Source: Asaia sp003994335 | GTDB lineage: Bacteria > Pseudomonadota > Alphaproteobacteria > Acetobacterales > Acetobacteraceae | Direction of reading: 5' to 3' | Assembly: GCF_037151175.1 (NCBI RefSeq) | Contig: NZ_JBBCOR010000005.1 | Location: forward strand, 124,001-188,000 | DNA length: 64,000 nt | Part shown: piece by piece, positions 35,223 to 44,510 of the stretch | Layout of the letters: the number at the start of each line of letters is the position of its first letter | Numbering within the stretch: position 1 is the stretch's first letter | Translations under genes and position numbers: made by a program | Notes under the pieces: generated by a model | Databases searched by the model: none | Seen by the model: the letters and a program-made list of their open reading frames with translations, nothing else | What the model was told of the DNA's origin: nothing

Positions 35223-36317
35223 ATGGCCTCAGACGATCAGAAAAGCAGCCCGGCCAAATGGCCCTTTGTTGTCACAGGCCTCATCATTCTGGGCTTTTGT
35301 GCCATCATCCTCGCGATCATCTTCGTCCCGAACCGAAAGGTCTGGACGAATGATGCCTATGTGACGGCGCATTATGCCACGATTGCGCCACGTGTGCCGG
35401 GTCAGGTGATCGATGTCCTGGTCGATGACAATCAGAGCGTCCGGGCGGGGCAAGTGCTCGTGCGGCTCGATCCACGCGATTACGAGACGACACTCGAGAA
35501 AAGTCGGGCCCAGCTTGGGCATGATGAGGCGCTCGTGCTGGACACCGAGGCCGCTGTTGACCGTCAGCCGAGCATGATTGAGGAGAGCAAGGCCGAAGCT
35601 GCGCGCATCGAGGCGCAGCTTGTCTACGCGCGGCAGAATGCGCGGCGTTATCAGAACCTCGCCCAGACAGGGGCGGGCTCTACGCAGGAGCATCAGCTGA
35701 CCGATGCGTCAATGCGCGAAATGGAGGCGAACCTGCGTAGCATGAAGGCGCGCGTCGCCGCAGCGGAAGCGGATATTCCTATCCTGAAGGCGCGCCACGA
35801 AGCCTCGATGCGCAAGCTGATCATCGATCGGGCGATTGTGCATCAGGACGAACTTAATCTCTCCTATACCGAGATCCGCGCGCCTTTCGATGGAATGGTG
35901 GGTGAAAAGACGGTCCAGGCGGGAAATTACGTCGCCCCAGGCGCGGCCATGATGGCCCTCGTGCCGATGAACCAGCTCTGGGTCATGGCCAATTACCGGG
36001 AGCTTGCGTTGCGTCACATGCGCCCGGGCCAGCATGCCCGCATCCATGTGGACGCTTACGACATGGATCTCGACGGTATCGTGGACAGCATCCCACCGGC
36101 ATCAGGTGCGGCCTTTGCGCCGATTGCCCCCGAGAATGCGACCGGTAATTTTACGAAGATCGTGCAGCGTCTGCCTGTGAAGATCATCGTGACGCCCAAT
36201 CAACCCTTGGCGAAATTGTTGCGCATGGGATTTTCGGTCGAAACGACGGTCGATACCGGCCTTGAGAACGTGGTGGACGAACAGCGCCACAGCCAGACCG
36301 GGATCACGGCGCGATGA
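35223..36317 (+). CDS. HlyD/EmrA-family periplasmic adaptor
   Basis: A 364-residue membrane-fusion protein. One N-terminal membrane helix (about 14-36), then a lipoyl half (APRVPGQVIDVLVDDNQ), a coiled-coil hairpin (about 90-200, with an Ala/Arg/Glu-rich pattern), the second lipoyl half (YTEIRAPFDGMVGEKTVQ), and a beta-barrel. It links the MFS pump with the outer-membrane channel. Its stop overlaps the next gene (ATGA). Confidence 0.92.
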   Translation: MASDDQKSSPAKWPFVVTGLIILGFCAIILAIIFVPNRKVWTNDAYVTAHYATIAPRVPGQVIDVLVDDNQSVRAGQVLVRLDPRDYETTLEKSRAQLGHDEALVLDTEAAVDRQPSMIEESKAEAARIEAQLVYARQNARRYQNLAQTGAGSTQEHQLTDASMREMEANLRSMKARVAAAEADIPILKARHEASMRKLIIDRAIVHQDELNLSYTEIRAPFDGMVGEKTVQAGNYVAPGAAMMALVPMNQLWVMANYRELALRHMRPGQHARIHVDAYDMDLDGIVDSIPPASGAAFAPIAPENATGNFTKIVQRLPVKIIVTPNQPLAKLLRMGFSVETTVDTGLENVVDEQRHSQTGITAR

Positions 36318-37783
36318 GTTCTTCTGCGCGCCTGCTTATGCTGCTCGGGGCGAGTACGCTCCTGTCGGCGTGTACGTTGGGGCCTGATTTCAAACGCCCT
36401 GAGGTCATCTCTGCGGCGCGCTACGGCGAGGAACCTCAGGATCTGGCGGGCCGGACCTATGGCGGGCCGGTGGATATTGCCTGGTGGAAGCGATTCAACG
36501 ATCCTGAGCTGAACCGGCTTATCGATCGTCTGGCGGTTCAGAACATCGATCTGCAACGCGGTATGCAGCGTATCGCGGAAGCCCGCTCGCAGACTCGTAT
36601 CGCAGCTGCCCAGGGTTTGCCGAGCCTCAATTGGGCAGGCTCCTATACGCGGACGCATCAGAGTGAGACCGGATTTATCTCATTGGTGCAACCGCGAAAC
36701 GGCGCGCCCAACGAGTATAATTTTTTCCAGAACACACTCGGGGCCTCCTGGGATCTCGATCTGTTCGGGCAGATCAGGCGGTCGGTTGAGGCGCAGCACG
36801 CGTCGCAGGAGGCCGCTATCGAGGCACGCCATGGCTTGGCCCTGAGCACGCTGGCAACCCTGGTAGACAGCTACATGCAGCTGAGAGGCGTACAGGACCA
36901 GATCGCCATCACGCAGCGGCATATGGCCGTTGCCGAACACGATGTAGCACTGGTTGAGTCGCGTTTTGGCAACGGCGCGGCGACGACGCTCGATCTGGCG
37001 CAGGCGCGTACGGAACAGGCGGGTACGGCGGCGGCATTGCCCGTTCTGCGCAATTCTGAGTCTGCCCTCATCAACGCCATCGGGATGCTGCTGGATGAGC
37101 CGCCCCGGAGCCTTGCCGTCGAGCTGGCTGCGCATGATGGCACCATGCCGGGGGTAATTCCGTCCGCTCCGGTGGGATTACCCTCCGCGCTGGCGCGCCG
37201 TCGCCCCGATATCCGGGAGGCTGAAGCCAAGCTCCATATGGCGACCGCCGGAGTAGGCGTTGCGATCGCAGCGTTCTATCCCGATATCACCCTGACAGGG
37301 CAGATGGGCACGCAGACCCTGTCAGCGGCGAATTTCTTTTCTCTTCCTTCGCGTCAGTTTGCGACGGGTCCGACATTATCGGTTCCTCTTTTCGAAGGGG
37401 GACGTCTGCGCGGTACGCTGGCCTTGCGCAAGGCTGAACAGAAGGATGCGGCGCTCGCTTTTCACCAGACCGTCACCACGGCCTGGAACGAAGTCGATAA
37501 TGCGCTCACTGCTTACGCCCAGTCCCAGAAGCGCCTCGAGCAGACGCGGGTCGCCTGGGAAGAAAGTCGCAAGGCAGTCGGTATTGCACGGGAACAGTAC
37601 CGCGAGGGTGCCGTGGACTTCCTCCAGGTTGATAACGCTGAGAGCGCCGCATTGGCGGCAGAGGCAACCTATTCGGCTAATCGTATCCAGATTGCGACGG
37701 CGTTCGTCTCTCTCTACCGCGCCTTGGGTGGAGGCTGGGAGTATCCTGCACTGATGGAACATAATTCCTCAAAATCAGGATGA
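36314..37783 (+). CDS. NodT-family outer-membrane efflux lipoprotein
   Basis: A 489-residue TolC-like channel. The lipobox LSAC is at 17-20, with Cys20 the lipidated residue, followed by TLGPDFKRPEV, the family's usual start. Two OEP domains with long Ala/Gln-rich helices follow, including LARRRPDIREAEAKL. It completes the tripartite efflux operon with the MFS and HlyD genes. Confidence 0.93.
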   Translation: MSSSARLLMLLGASTLLSACTLGPDFKRPEVISAARYGEEPQDLAGRTYGGPVDIAWWKRFNDPELNRLIDRLAVQNIDLQRGMQRIAEARSQTRIAAAQGLPSLNWAGSYTRTHQSETGFISLVQPRNGAPNEYNFFQNTLGASWDLDLFGQIRRSVEAQHASQEAAIEARHGLALSTLATLVDSYMQLRGVQDQIAITQRHMAVAEHDVALVESRFGNGAATTLDLAQARTEQAGTAAALPVLRNSESALINAIGMLLDEPPRSLAVELAAHDGTMPGVIPSAPVGLPSALARRRPDIREAEAKLHMATAGVGVAIAAFYPDITLTGQMGTQTLSAANFFSLPSRQFATGPTLSVPLFEGGRLRGTLALRKAEQKDAALAFHQTVTTAWNEVDNALTAYAQSQKRLEQTRVAWEESRKAVGIAREQYREGAVDFLQVDNAESAALAAEATYSANRIQIATAFVSLYRALGGGWEYPALMEHNSSKSG

Positions 37784-37789
37784 TGCGGC

Positions 37790-37815
37790 AGATATCTTAT
37801 CTTGATGTCAAGATA
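37790..37815. promoter_or_regulatory. MarR-like operator palindrome downstream of the efflux operon
   Basis: TATCTTGA-TG-TCAAGATA (37798-37815) is a perfect 18-bp inverted repeat, and an 8-bp palindrome AGATATCT abuts it (37790-37797). The shape resembles MarR-family operators (inference). It begins 14 nt after the efflux stop in an AT-rich stretch with no gene (37784-38122). A MarR gene is not in the window. Confidence 0.45.
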
Positions 37816-37874
37816 CACTGGAGCGACTGACCTCGGGCGTTTGCTCACAGATTTTATGAGATCTTTCGCGTAGT

Positions 37875-37892
37875 ATACTGTTTTTGCAGTAT
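37875..37892. promoter_or_regulatory. Second inverted repeat and AT-rich promoter-like patch
   Basis: ATACTG-tttttg-CAGTAT is a perfect 6-bp repeat in TA-rich sequence that includes TATACT and TATATA. It may carry a promoter with an operator for the downstream YdjM-like gene. The short ORF over this patch is not convincing. Confidence 0.4.
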
Positions 37893-38122
37893 TTTATATA
37901 CCCTATGAGCGAATGCACCGTTCCGGTATCGAAGACCGTGCCCTGCCCGGAGATGAGGCAAGCGGCGAAGCCAATCGGTAGCCGAACGAGGCTTCGCCTG
38001 AGGATTTTCCGCTCCACCTCCTGGTGCATCGAATATCGCGCTCGGACTGGTTGCGGAGATGAAGACTATCGAATAGAATCATAGAGATGGACGAGAGAGT
38101 TCATGTGGTGTCATAAGGCAGC

Positions 38123-38656
38123 ATGATTGGACGTTCCCATCTTGTTCTTGGTATCGCTTGCGGGCTGACCGCGGCAGCCGCAGGCTGGCTTCCGCTCTCA
38201 TGGCCGGTAATGATTGCGACCGGTCTCGGCAGTCTGGCCCCCGATCTGGACACAGAGAGATCGATGCTCGGCTGCCGTATGGTGTGGCTGTCGCGGCCGC
38301 TGTCCCGCATGGTGGGGCACCGTACGGTCACCCATAGTCTCGCAGTACCCCTGGCGGCGGGCTGGGCACTCGAACACTCTCTTGGACCGGCGGGGCTTCA
38401 ATCCGCCTGGGGTGGGTTCCTGATCGGCTATCTCAGCCATATTCTTGCGGACATGATGACAGGGGGATGCTGGGCGCTTTATCCGCTCTCTCGCAACAGA
38501 CTGTCCCTCTGGCCTCACGCCAAGACCGGCAGTTTCAGGGAGTATGTGCTGCTCGTTGCCTGCCTCTTCTGCCTTGGCTGGATAAGTTATCGTTGCCTGC
38601 TTCATCACTGGCCGCCTGGAATGTTAAAATTCAGCCACATGCCTTTGATTGCCTAA
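38123..38656 (+). CDS. YdjM-like membrane-bound metal-dependent hydrolase
   Basis: A 177-residue inner-membrane protein with about four hydrophobic segments. The motif GHRTVTHSLAVPL and the YLSHILADMMTGG segment, with APDLDTERS near 45, are the conserved His/Asp metal-site residues of the YdjM/DUF457 family (ancient metal-dependent hydrolases of unknown role). In E. coli ydjM is LexA-regulated, but I see no GTTC-N7-GTTC box here. The start is ATG 38123. Confidence 0.8.
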   Translation: MIGRSHLVLGIACGLTAAAAGWLPLSWPVMIATGLGSLAPDLDTERSMLGCRMVWLSRPLSRMVGHRTVTHSLAVPLAAGWALEHSLGPAGLQSAWGGFLIGYLSHILADMMTGGCWALYPLSRNRLSLWPHAKTGSFREYVLLVACLFCLGWISYRCLLHHWPPGMLKFSHMPLIA

Positions 38657-38715
38657 TCGGATGCAGGGGAATAAGAGCAGCAGCAAAATTCCGCTGTTGT
38701 GCGTTCGTGGCTGGC

Positions 38716-38739
38716 ATCCCGGGCTACGATATCCGGGAT
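38716..38739 (+). promoter_or_regulatory. Small hairpin upstream of purH
   Basis: ATCCCGG and CCGGGAT form a perfect 7-bp stem around a 10-nt loop. It lies in the 179-nt gap between the YdjM-like gene and purH. It may be a terminator for the former or a leader element of the latter. Confidence 0.3.
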
Positions 38740-38835
38740 CTCAGGTGCGGTCTCGGGTGCCGGTCCATGACGGGCAATGGCGGAGCCTCCGTCGCTGAAT
38801 ACCAGCGCTGAATGCCGGTTACTCTGGAGCCTGAC

Positions 38836-40416
38836 ATGACCTCTGCCGACCGCCTGCCCATTCGCAGGGCGCTTCTCTCTGTTTCCGACAAGACCGGGCT
38901 GATCGACCTCGGTCGCGCCCTGACGGCGCAGAATGTGCAGCTGCTCTCGACGGGCGGCTCTGCCAGGGCGCTCCGCGATGCGGGGCTGGCGGTTACGGAT
39001 GTTTCGGATCATACGGGTTTTCCGGAAATTCTCGACGGACGCGTGAAGACCCTCGTCCCTCAGATCCATGGGGGGATTCTCGGGCGTCGCGATCTGGCCT
39101 CCCATCGTGAGCAGATGGAAGCCCATCAGATCGCCCCGATCGACCTGGTTTGCGTCAATCTCTACCCGTTTGCCGCGACGGTGGCCTCGGGAGCGGGTCC
39201 TGAGGACTGTATCGAGAACATTGATATCGGTGGGCCGGCCATGATCCGCGCTGCCGCCAAGAATCATGATCACGTCGTGATCCTGACCGAACCCGCGCAG
39301 TATCCCGCATTGATGGAGGCGCTCGAAAAGGGGGGCTCGACGCTGCAGGAGCGCACGGTATGGGCCGGCGCTGCCTACGCGCATACGGCATCCTATGACT
39401 CGATGATTGCGACCTGGTTCGCGAAGCAGCGCGGAGACATGCTGCCTGAGACCATGACGCTCACGGGTTCGCGTCGCGAGTTGCTGCGCTACGGCGAGAA
39501 TCCTCATCAGGACGCTGCATTCTACGCCACGTCCGACAAGCGTTATGGACTGGCCACCGCAACCCAGATTCAGGGCAAGGCGCTCAGCTATAACAACCTG
39601 AACGACACGGACGCCGCCTTCGAGGCAGTTGCCGAATTCGACAAGCCGAGCGTCGTGATCGTCAAGCATGCCAACCCTTGCGGGGTTGCCAGCGCCGAAA
39701 CTCTCGAGGCCGCCTGGAAAGCTGCGCTCAGATGCGATCCGGTTTCCGCATTTGGCGGGATCGTTGCGCTCAATCGCCCCCTTGATGAAGCCACTGCCGA
39801 ACTCATCTCCACCATCTTCACCGAAGTGATCGTTGCGCCGGACGCCACGGACGGCGCAAAGGCAGTTCTCAGCCGCAAGAAGAACCTGCGTCTGTTGCTC
39901 ACAGGCGGTCTGCCTTCGGCCACTGAAGCAGGCATGACGTTCAAATCGGTTGCAGGCGGTTTCCTGGCCCAGAGCCGGGATGCGGGGCAGGTGCAGGAGG
40001 CGGATCTCCGCGTCGTGACCAAGCGCGCGCCGAGCGAAGCCGAAATGGTCGATTTGCTCTTCGCGTTCCGTGTCGCCAAGCACGTGAAGTCCAATGCTGT
40101 GATCTATGCCAAGGACCGCGCGACCGTCGGAATCGGTGCTGGTCAGATGTCTCGCGTTGATTCTGCCCGTATCGCGGCTCGCAAGAGCCTCGATGCCGCT
40201 GAGGCGGCTGGTGAGAGCGTGGCGCTCACCCAAGGTTCTGTGGCGGCTTCAGACGCATTCTTTCCGTTTGCCGATGGGCTCGAGAGTGTCATCGCCGCTG
40301 GCGCCGTTGCGGTTATCCAGCCGGGTGGCTCCATCCGTGATCAGGAAGTGATCGACGCCGCCGATGCCGCCGGTATCGCGATGGTGTTCACTGGGATGCG
40401 GCATTTCCGCCATTAA
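38836..40416 (+). CDS. purH: Bifunctional AICAR transformylase/IMP cyclohydrolase
   Basis: A 526-residue bifunctional enzyme for the last two steps of IMP synthesis. The N-terminal MGS-like cyclohydrolase domain has STGGSARAL and VCVNLYPFAATV. The C-terminal transformylase domain holds the catalytic Lys-His of VKHANPCG (about K277-H278). I chose ATG 38836 because GGAG lies 6 nt upstream; ATG 38812 adds eight residues without a site. Length matches the family (~525). Confidence 0.95.
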   Translation: MTSADRLPIRRALLSVSDKTGLIDLGRALTAQNVQLLSTGGSARALRDAGLAVTDVSDHTGFPEILDGRVKTLVPQIHGGILGRRDLASHREQMEAHQIAPIDLVCVNLYPFAATVASGAGPEDCIENIDIGGPAMIRAAAKNHDHVVILTEPAQYPALMEALEKGGSTLQERTVWAGAAYAHTASYDSMIATWFAKQRGDMLPETMTLTGSRRELLRYGENPHQDAAFYATSDKRYGLATATQIQGKALSYNNLNDTDAAFEAVAEFDKPSVVIVKHANPCGVASAETLEAAWKAALRCDPVSAFGGIVALNRPLDEATAELISTIFTEVIVAPDATDGAKAVLSRKKNLRLLLTGGLPSATEAGMTFKSVAGGFLAQSRDAGQVQEADLRVVTKRAPSEAEMVDLLFAFRVAKHVKSNAVIYAKDRATVGIGAGQMSRVDSARIAARKSLDAAEAAGESVALTQGSVAASDAFFPFADGLESVIAAGAVAVIQPGGSIRDQEVIDAADAAGIAMVFTGMRHFRH

Positions 40417-40472
40417 GTGCCGTGCCCGGTAACCGCCGGGCTGATATCGAATCTGATGAGGGAGTTTACGCC

Positions 40473-41228
40473 ATGCGCATGATGTCCAGAGGCTCGGGTC
40501 AGTCCTCTCGCCGTATGGCGACAGCGCTTTTCGCCCTGTGTATCTGGCATTCCGGCGCGGCCCTCGCCGCAGGTCCTATTAAGGCGACTCAGGTCGTGAC
40601 GAGCGCCTCACCTGGGCAAGGCGCCTCGCAATGCGTGTTCGACCTTCGGGGGATGCAGCGATACTCCGGGAAGGTCGAACGTCTGCTCCCTGGCACACAG
40701 GGTGACGCGGTCGGGGCGATCCTGACCGATGGGACCGAGATTGAAATGCCTCCGGGCCTCGCCGCGCAGGATCATCATCTGCGCGCCGGTTCCAGCCTGA
40801 CCGTGAGGGGGCTGATCGCTCCTGCCCTGCACCTGATCCGGGCTTTTGCTTTGAGCGACAAGCAGGATCTTTGTGCAGCCCCCATGCCGGAGCTGGTTAC
40901 CTCGGCCCCTCCCGCGAGCGCGCAAGGGCGAATTGCGCGTCTGCTCCATGATGGTGACGGGGCGCTGAACGGGGCACTGCTCGATAGTGGAACGGTGCTG
41001 CGTGTACCCGCCTCGGGTGCACGGACACGATACCTGCAACCGGGAGCGCCAATCTACGCCGAGGGCTATGGGTACCAGACCGCTTACGGAAAGCTGGTTG
41101 TGGCCCGACGCCTTGGTCCGGATCGGCTTCAGGCCATCCATGTCTCTGACGAGCCGCTCATCCCGCGCGGCGCACCGCCCGGGTCTGTGGGCTATGATCA
41201 GATCCAGGGTCCGGGTGGCACGGAATAG
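40473..41228 (+). CDS. Secreted hypothetical protein with two copies of one ~60-residue domain
   Basis: A 251-residue exported protein I do not recognise. Residues 1-33 are a signal peptide (basic MRMMSRGSGQSSRRMA, hydrophobic core, cleavage near ALAAGP). Two similar modules follow: one from SGKVERLLPGTQGDAVGAIL, one from QGRIARLLHDGDGALNGALL. Each continues into a G-T/TEI-V-P strand and a L-x-A/P-G-x-x-x-x-x-G turn. Each looks like a small OB-fold-like barrel (inference). I chose ATG 40473 because GAGGGAG lies ~9 nt upstream. It follows purH by 56 nt. Confidence 0.6.
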   Translation: MRMMSRGSGQSSRRMATALFALCIWHSGAALAAGPIKATQVVTSASPGQGASQCVFDLRGMQRYSGKVERLLPGTQGDAVGAILTDGTEIEMPPGLAAQDHHLRAGSSLTVRGLIAPALHLIRAFALSDKQDLCAAPMPELVTSAPPASAQGRIARLLHDGDGALNGALLDSGTVLRVPASGARTRYLQPGAPIYAEGYGYQTAYGKLVVARRLGPDRLQAIHVSDEPLIPRGAPPGSVGYDQIQGPGGTE

Positions 41229-41309
41229 GGAACGTGATTTTTGCGGCGTGACGTGACCGGCGCAGCCGTGGGAGCAGTGGCCTCGTCCGGGAAACGAGAG
41301 CCTTTACTG

Positions 41310-42566
41310 TCAGACGATATCTGATTCCCGCAGGGCGAGGGTCAGGCAGGGCGATAATGGCAGGATCGGTGCCACGGTGGCCTGAAATGCATGGTATAGA
41401 TCCGCCTTGTCCGCGTATACGGCGCCGGAAACATGCCCGTCTGCATCGACCTCGTTACGCCAGCCGCCCTGGTCATGGTCGATCAACGTGTCGGCGATAT
41501 AGTCCCAGACCTTGCGGTACCACATTTCGTAAGCCGGGCTGCCGGTGCGCTTGAGCAGGTTGACCGCAGCTGTGACGGTTTCCGCCTGCACCCAATGCGC
41601 GCGGTTGGTGACGTGAGGGCGGTGGTCCCAGTCGATCGTATAGATCATCCCCGGCTTTCCGTCCGGTCCCCAGCCGAGGCGCAACGCCGAATCGAGCAGT
41701 GCCCGCGCGTCATGAAGCATCCACCCGGGTGCGGTGCCGGTGCGGCGAAGAAGCGCTGCTTCGACTTTGAGTGTCAGATGCGCCCATTCCGAGAAATGGC
41801 CAGGCGTCATGCCATACGGGCGCAAAGGGTCCATCGGCTTGTCCTTGTTGTACTCGCGAAGAAGGGTCCACTGGCGGTCGAAATGCTCGGGCATGCAAAA
41901 ATCGTTATTGCCCGCGATTTCATGCACGAAACGGTGGACGATGAGATGCGCGCGATCGAGCCATTTATCATCTCCCGTGATATCGGCGAGGGCCAGGCAG
42001 GCTTCGGTGGAATGCATGTTTGCGTTGGCGCCGCGATAATCTTCCTCATCGCTCCAGTCAGCAGCGAAACTCTCGCGCATGACCCCTTCTTCTTCCGACC
42101 AGTAGCGCCCCTCGAGTACGTCGGTCGCCAGAGAGAGGAGTCTTTCACCGCCCTCCACGCCGAGAAGCGTGGCCGAGGAGCCGGCAAGAGCTACGAAGGC
42201 ATGCAGATAGGCCTGCTTGCGCGCTTCAGGATTGGCCGGGCTGGCATACCAGCCGCCATGCTCCTTGTCATGCAGCGGGCCGAGAAGGGCCCCTACGCCA
42301 TGGCGGACCATGGGCAGGCATCCCGGGATACCCTGTAGCGCGGCCATGGCGAACGCGTGCACCATACGCGCCGTGAGAATACCATCCGGAACGCTGTCCG
42401 CAGGAAGCTTGCCGTCGCGACCCAGGGCTCCGAACCCTCCTTCCATGCGTGAGGCTGAGGCAAAACGCAGCAGCCGGCGCCCCTCGGCGGCGAGCCAGTG
42501 ACGATGCGCGGCTCGGCGCACCCAACTCGTTTCTGGAAGCAGCATGGGAGAAAGCAGATCGGTCAT
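41310..42566 (-). CDS. AGE-family sugar epimerase/isomerase (YihS-like)
   Basis: A 418-residue (alpha/alpha)6-barrel enzyme of the N-acylglucosamine 2-epimerase family, which includes YihS and mannose isomerases. Visible motifs are HGGWYASPANPEARKQAYLH, NANMHSTEACLAL and PYGMTPGHFSEWAHL, with catalytic His residues in the last two. Members isomerise aldoses and ketoses (e.g. mannose/fructose) in the cytoplasm. ATG 42566 fits the family start; the frame upstream to 42635 does not. It diverges from the next glycosyltransferase. Confidence 0.85.
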   Translation of the reverse strand: MTDLLSPMLLPETSWVRRAAHRHWLAAEGRRLLRFASASRMEGGFGALGRDGKLPADSVPDGILTARMVHAFAMAALQGIPGCLPMVRHGVGALLGPLHDKEHGGWYASPANPEARKQAYLHAFVALAGSSATLLGVEGGERLLSLATDVLEGRYWSEEEGVMRESFAADWSDEEDYRGANANMHSTEACLALADITGDDKWLDRAHLIVHRFVHEIAGNNDFCMPEHFDRQWTLLREYNKDKPMDPLRPYGMTPGHFSEWAHLTLKVEAALLRRTGTAPGWMLHDARALLDSALRLGWGPDGKPGMIYTIDWDHRPHVTNRAHWVQAETVTAAVNLLKRTGSPAYEMWYRKVWDYIADTLIDHDQGGWRNEVDADGHVSGAVYADKADLYHAFQATVAPILPLSPCLTLALRESDIV

Positions 42567-42675
42567 CGAGGCAATCCTGTACCGTGAGCGTTTTGATGAA
42601 CACGCGACCGGGGAGGGATGGTTGCCGTTTGACAAAGCACATATCGTGATCGGCCCGTGAAAACGGTTATTTGCC

Positions 42676-42687
42676 GTGACATGTCAC
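42676..42687. promoter_or_regulatory. 12-bp palindrome between divergent genes
   Basis: GTGACATGTCAC is a perfect palindrome in the ~200-nt gap between the AGE-family gene and the glycosyltransferase. It may be a shared operator. Confidence 0.35.
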
Positions 42688-42768
42688 AAGAATTCACTGT
42701 TGTCGTGGCGGGAGGGGATTTATTATCGCGTTCTGTCTGATAGACGCGCTGAACTCGTTCCGAGCAGG

Positions 42769-44271
42769 ATGAACATAAGAGCCATGCCCCCGTTTTCGCC
42801 CAAGAAAAAACAATCCCAGGACCTCGCGAGTTTTGGCAAGCTTCCTCTTGCCGTCGCCCATAACAAGGGAATTTGGCCTCAGGCGCGCTATCAGCACGTG
42901 CTGGTGGCATGCGCGCGCTGGGAATCCGATTCCATCGCCGAATGGCTGAGCTATCATCGGTCGATCGGGTTCGATCACGTCTACCTCTACTGTAATGACG
43001 ATGATCCCTCGGCGCTTTACGAGGCCGTGCTGCCGTTCATGATGGAGGGGCAGCCTTTCGTCACCTTCCATCATTATCGTTACACGGGCGAACAACTGCA
43101 GATGTATCGTCATTTCCTGCGTCATCACGTGCATGAGACGAAATGGCTCATGTTCCTCGACGTGGACGAATATGTCTGTCTGCCGGGCAGCAATGACATT
43201 CGTCAGGTCAGCGCACGCTTCGGCGGCGATCACGACGCGATCTATCTGAACTGGTGTGGCTACGGGCATTCCGGCCACGCTACCCGTCCGACCGACGGTG
43301 TGCTGCGCAATTACACGATGCGCGAGAGCGGAGCTTCTCCTTTCACCAAGATCCTGGCCAAGGCGGGGGCTGTTTCATATCGGCTCTCCTATGAGAACCA
43401 GCACGTCGCGATTCATCACGATCTGTTCGGACTGGGCGCTCCCTTGCGGGCCTGCAACATGCTCGGTGAGTCGATGGAGGGCTATTACGAGAATTTCCCC
43501 GAGAAAGCCTGGTCCTTCTTGAACGCTGAAAACCGCCGTGCCCGACTGGTAGAGGCCGGTTACATCGCGCATTTCAACATTCGCTCGGAAGAGGATTTCG
43601 ATCGTCGGAACAGGCGTGGCTGTCTGGGCGATTTCGGAGCGCAAAAGCATTGGGGTGACAAGACCGCAGAGGAACGTGCGGCGTATCACGCCCATACCAA
43701 CGAGGTTTCCGACAGCTATCTCAAGGACTATTGGGAATCCCTGATCGGCAAGGCACGCGCGGGCATCATCATCCCGTTGGCCGACTGGCCGTTACTGTCT
43801 CGCGGGAAGCGCGCGACGCAGAGTTCCACGCTTCACGAGGGCTCGCGTGACGAGGATGCTTGCCGCGCTGTCTCGGGGCGTCTCATGGGACGGCCTCAAC
43901 ATCACACGGCCCTCGAGGACAATCCCTGGTGGATGGTCGATCTGGGAGAGCTCTGCCATATCCATGAGATCATGATCTTCAATCGCCTCGATGGCGTGCT
44001 GGAGCGCTTGTCTTCCTTCCGGGTTGAGGTTTCTCACGATCGTTTCTTCTGGAGCACGATCATCGATCGTCAGGGCGGCCCGGTATTTGGCGGTCTCGAT
44101 GGTACGCCTTTCATCTGGCGTGATGAGGCGGGTGTGCTCGGTCGCTTCGTCAGGGTGACGATCCCCGGTACCGGAGTCTATCTGCAGACCGATCAGATCG
44201 AGATCTTCGGGCGGCCATTCTCGATCGAGGAGTTCGAGGCACAGATCAAGGCGCTGCGGGAAGCTGTCTGA
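42769..44271 (+). CDS. Glycosyltransferase (GT92/GT2-like) with C-terminal discoidin-like domain
   Basis: A 500-residue protein. Residues ~35-330 are a glycosyltransferase with ARWESDSIAEWLSYHRSIGF and a DVDE metal motif at about 131-134 (LMFLDVDEYV), as in GT92/DUF23-like enzymes. From about residue 345 a F5/8 type C (discoidin)-like domain follows (RGKRATQSSTLHEGSR, WWMVDLGELCHIHEIMIFNR, YLQTDQIEIFG), a carbohydrate-binding fold normally found outside the cell. No signal peptide is seen. The start is uncertain: ATG 42769 or 42784 rather than GTG 42676. Probably part of surface-glycan synthesis. Confidence 0.82.
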   Translation: MNIRAMPPFSPKKKQSQDLASFGKLPLAVAHNKGIWPQARYQHVLVACARWESDSIAEWLSYHRSIGFDHVYLYCNDDDPSALYEAVLPFMMEGQPFVTFHHYRYTGEQLQMYRHFLRHHVHETKWLMFLDVDEYVCLPGSNDIRQVSARFGGDHDAIYLNWCGYGHSGHATRPTDGVLRNYTMRESGASPFTKILAKAGAVSYRLSYENQHVAIHHDLFGLGAPLRACNMLGESMEGYYENFPEKAWSFLNAENRRARLVEAGYIAHFNIRSEEDFDRRNRRGCLGDFGAQKHWGDKTAEERAAYHAHTNEVSDSYLKDYWESLIGKARAGIIIPLADWPLLSRGKRATQSSTLHEGSRDEDACRAVSGRLMGRPQHHTALEDNPWWMVDLGELCHIHEIMIFNRLDGVLERLSSFRVEVSHDRFFWSTIIDRQGGPVFGGLDGTPFIWRDEAGVLGRFVRVTIPGTGVYLQTDQIEIFGRPFSIEEFEAQIKALREAV

Positions 44272-44510
44272 ATTTGAGTCGCACAGCCTCCCGTCTTTTC
44301 GGATTGCAGAGAAATTGACTGCATGAGGGTGAGGCGGGAGACGCTCTGTTCTTCGCAGGCGTGGTCGCGCGTGCGAATTCGCAGTAAGCCGCTCTTGGCA
44401 ATCAAAAAAAATCTCCCATCTTGAAGTTATGACACTGCTAGGATCGCCTAGATGGGGTTCTCGCTGTCGCAACTGGCCGCCTTCACGGGGCATAGGAGCA
44501 TTGCCAAGAC

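Noticed and set aside
37884..38084. 66-residue frame after the efflux operon
   Set aside because: Arg/Cys-rich without similarity or ribosome site, across an AT-rich patch with palindromes; more likely regulatory sequence.
38060..38122. LexA box ahead of the YdjM-like gene
   Set aside because: GTTC occurs once at about 38098 but is not followed by N7-GTTC, so the alphaproteobacterial consensus is not met.
44420..44453. Sigma-32 promoter ahead of clpB
   Set aside because: CTTGAAG is present but CCTAGAT lies 20 bp downstream, too far for the usual spacing.
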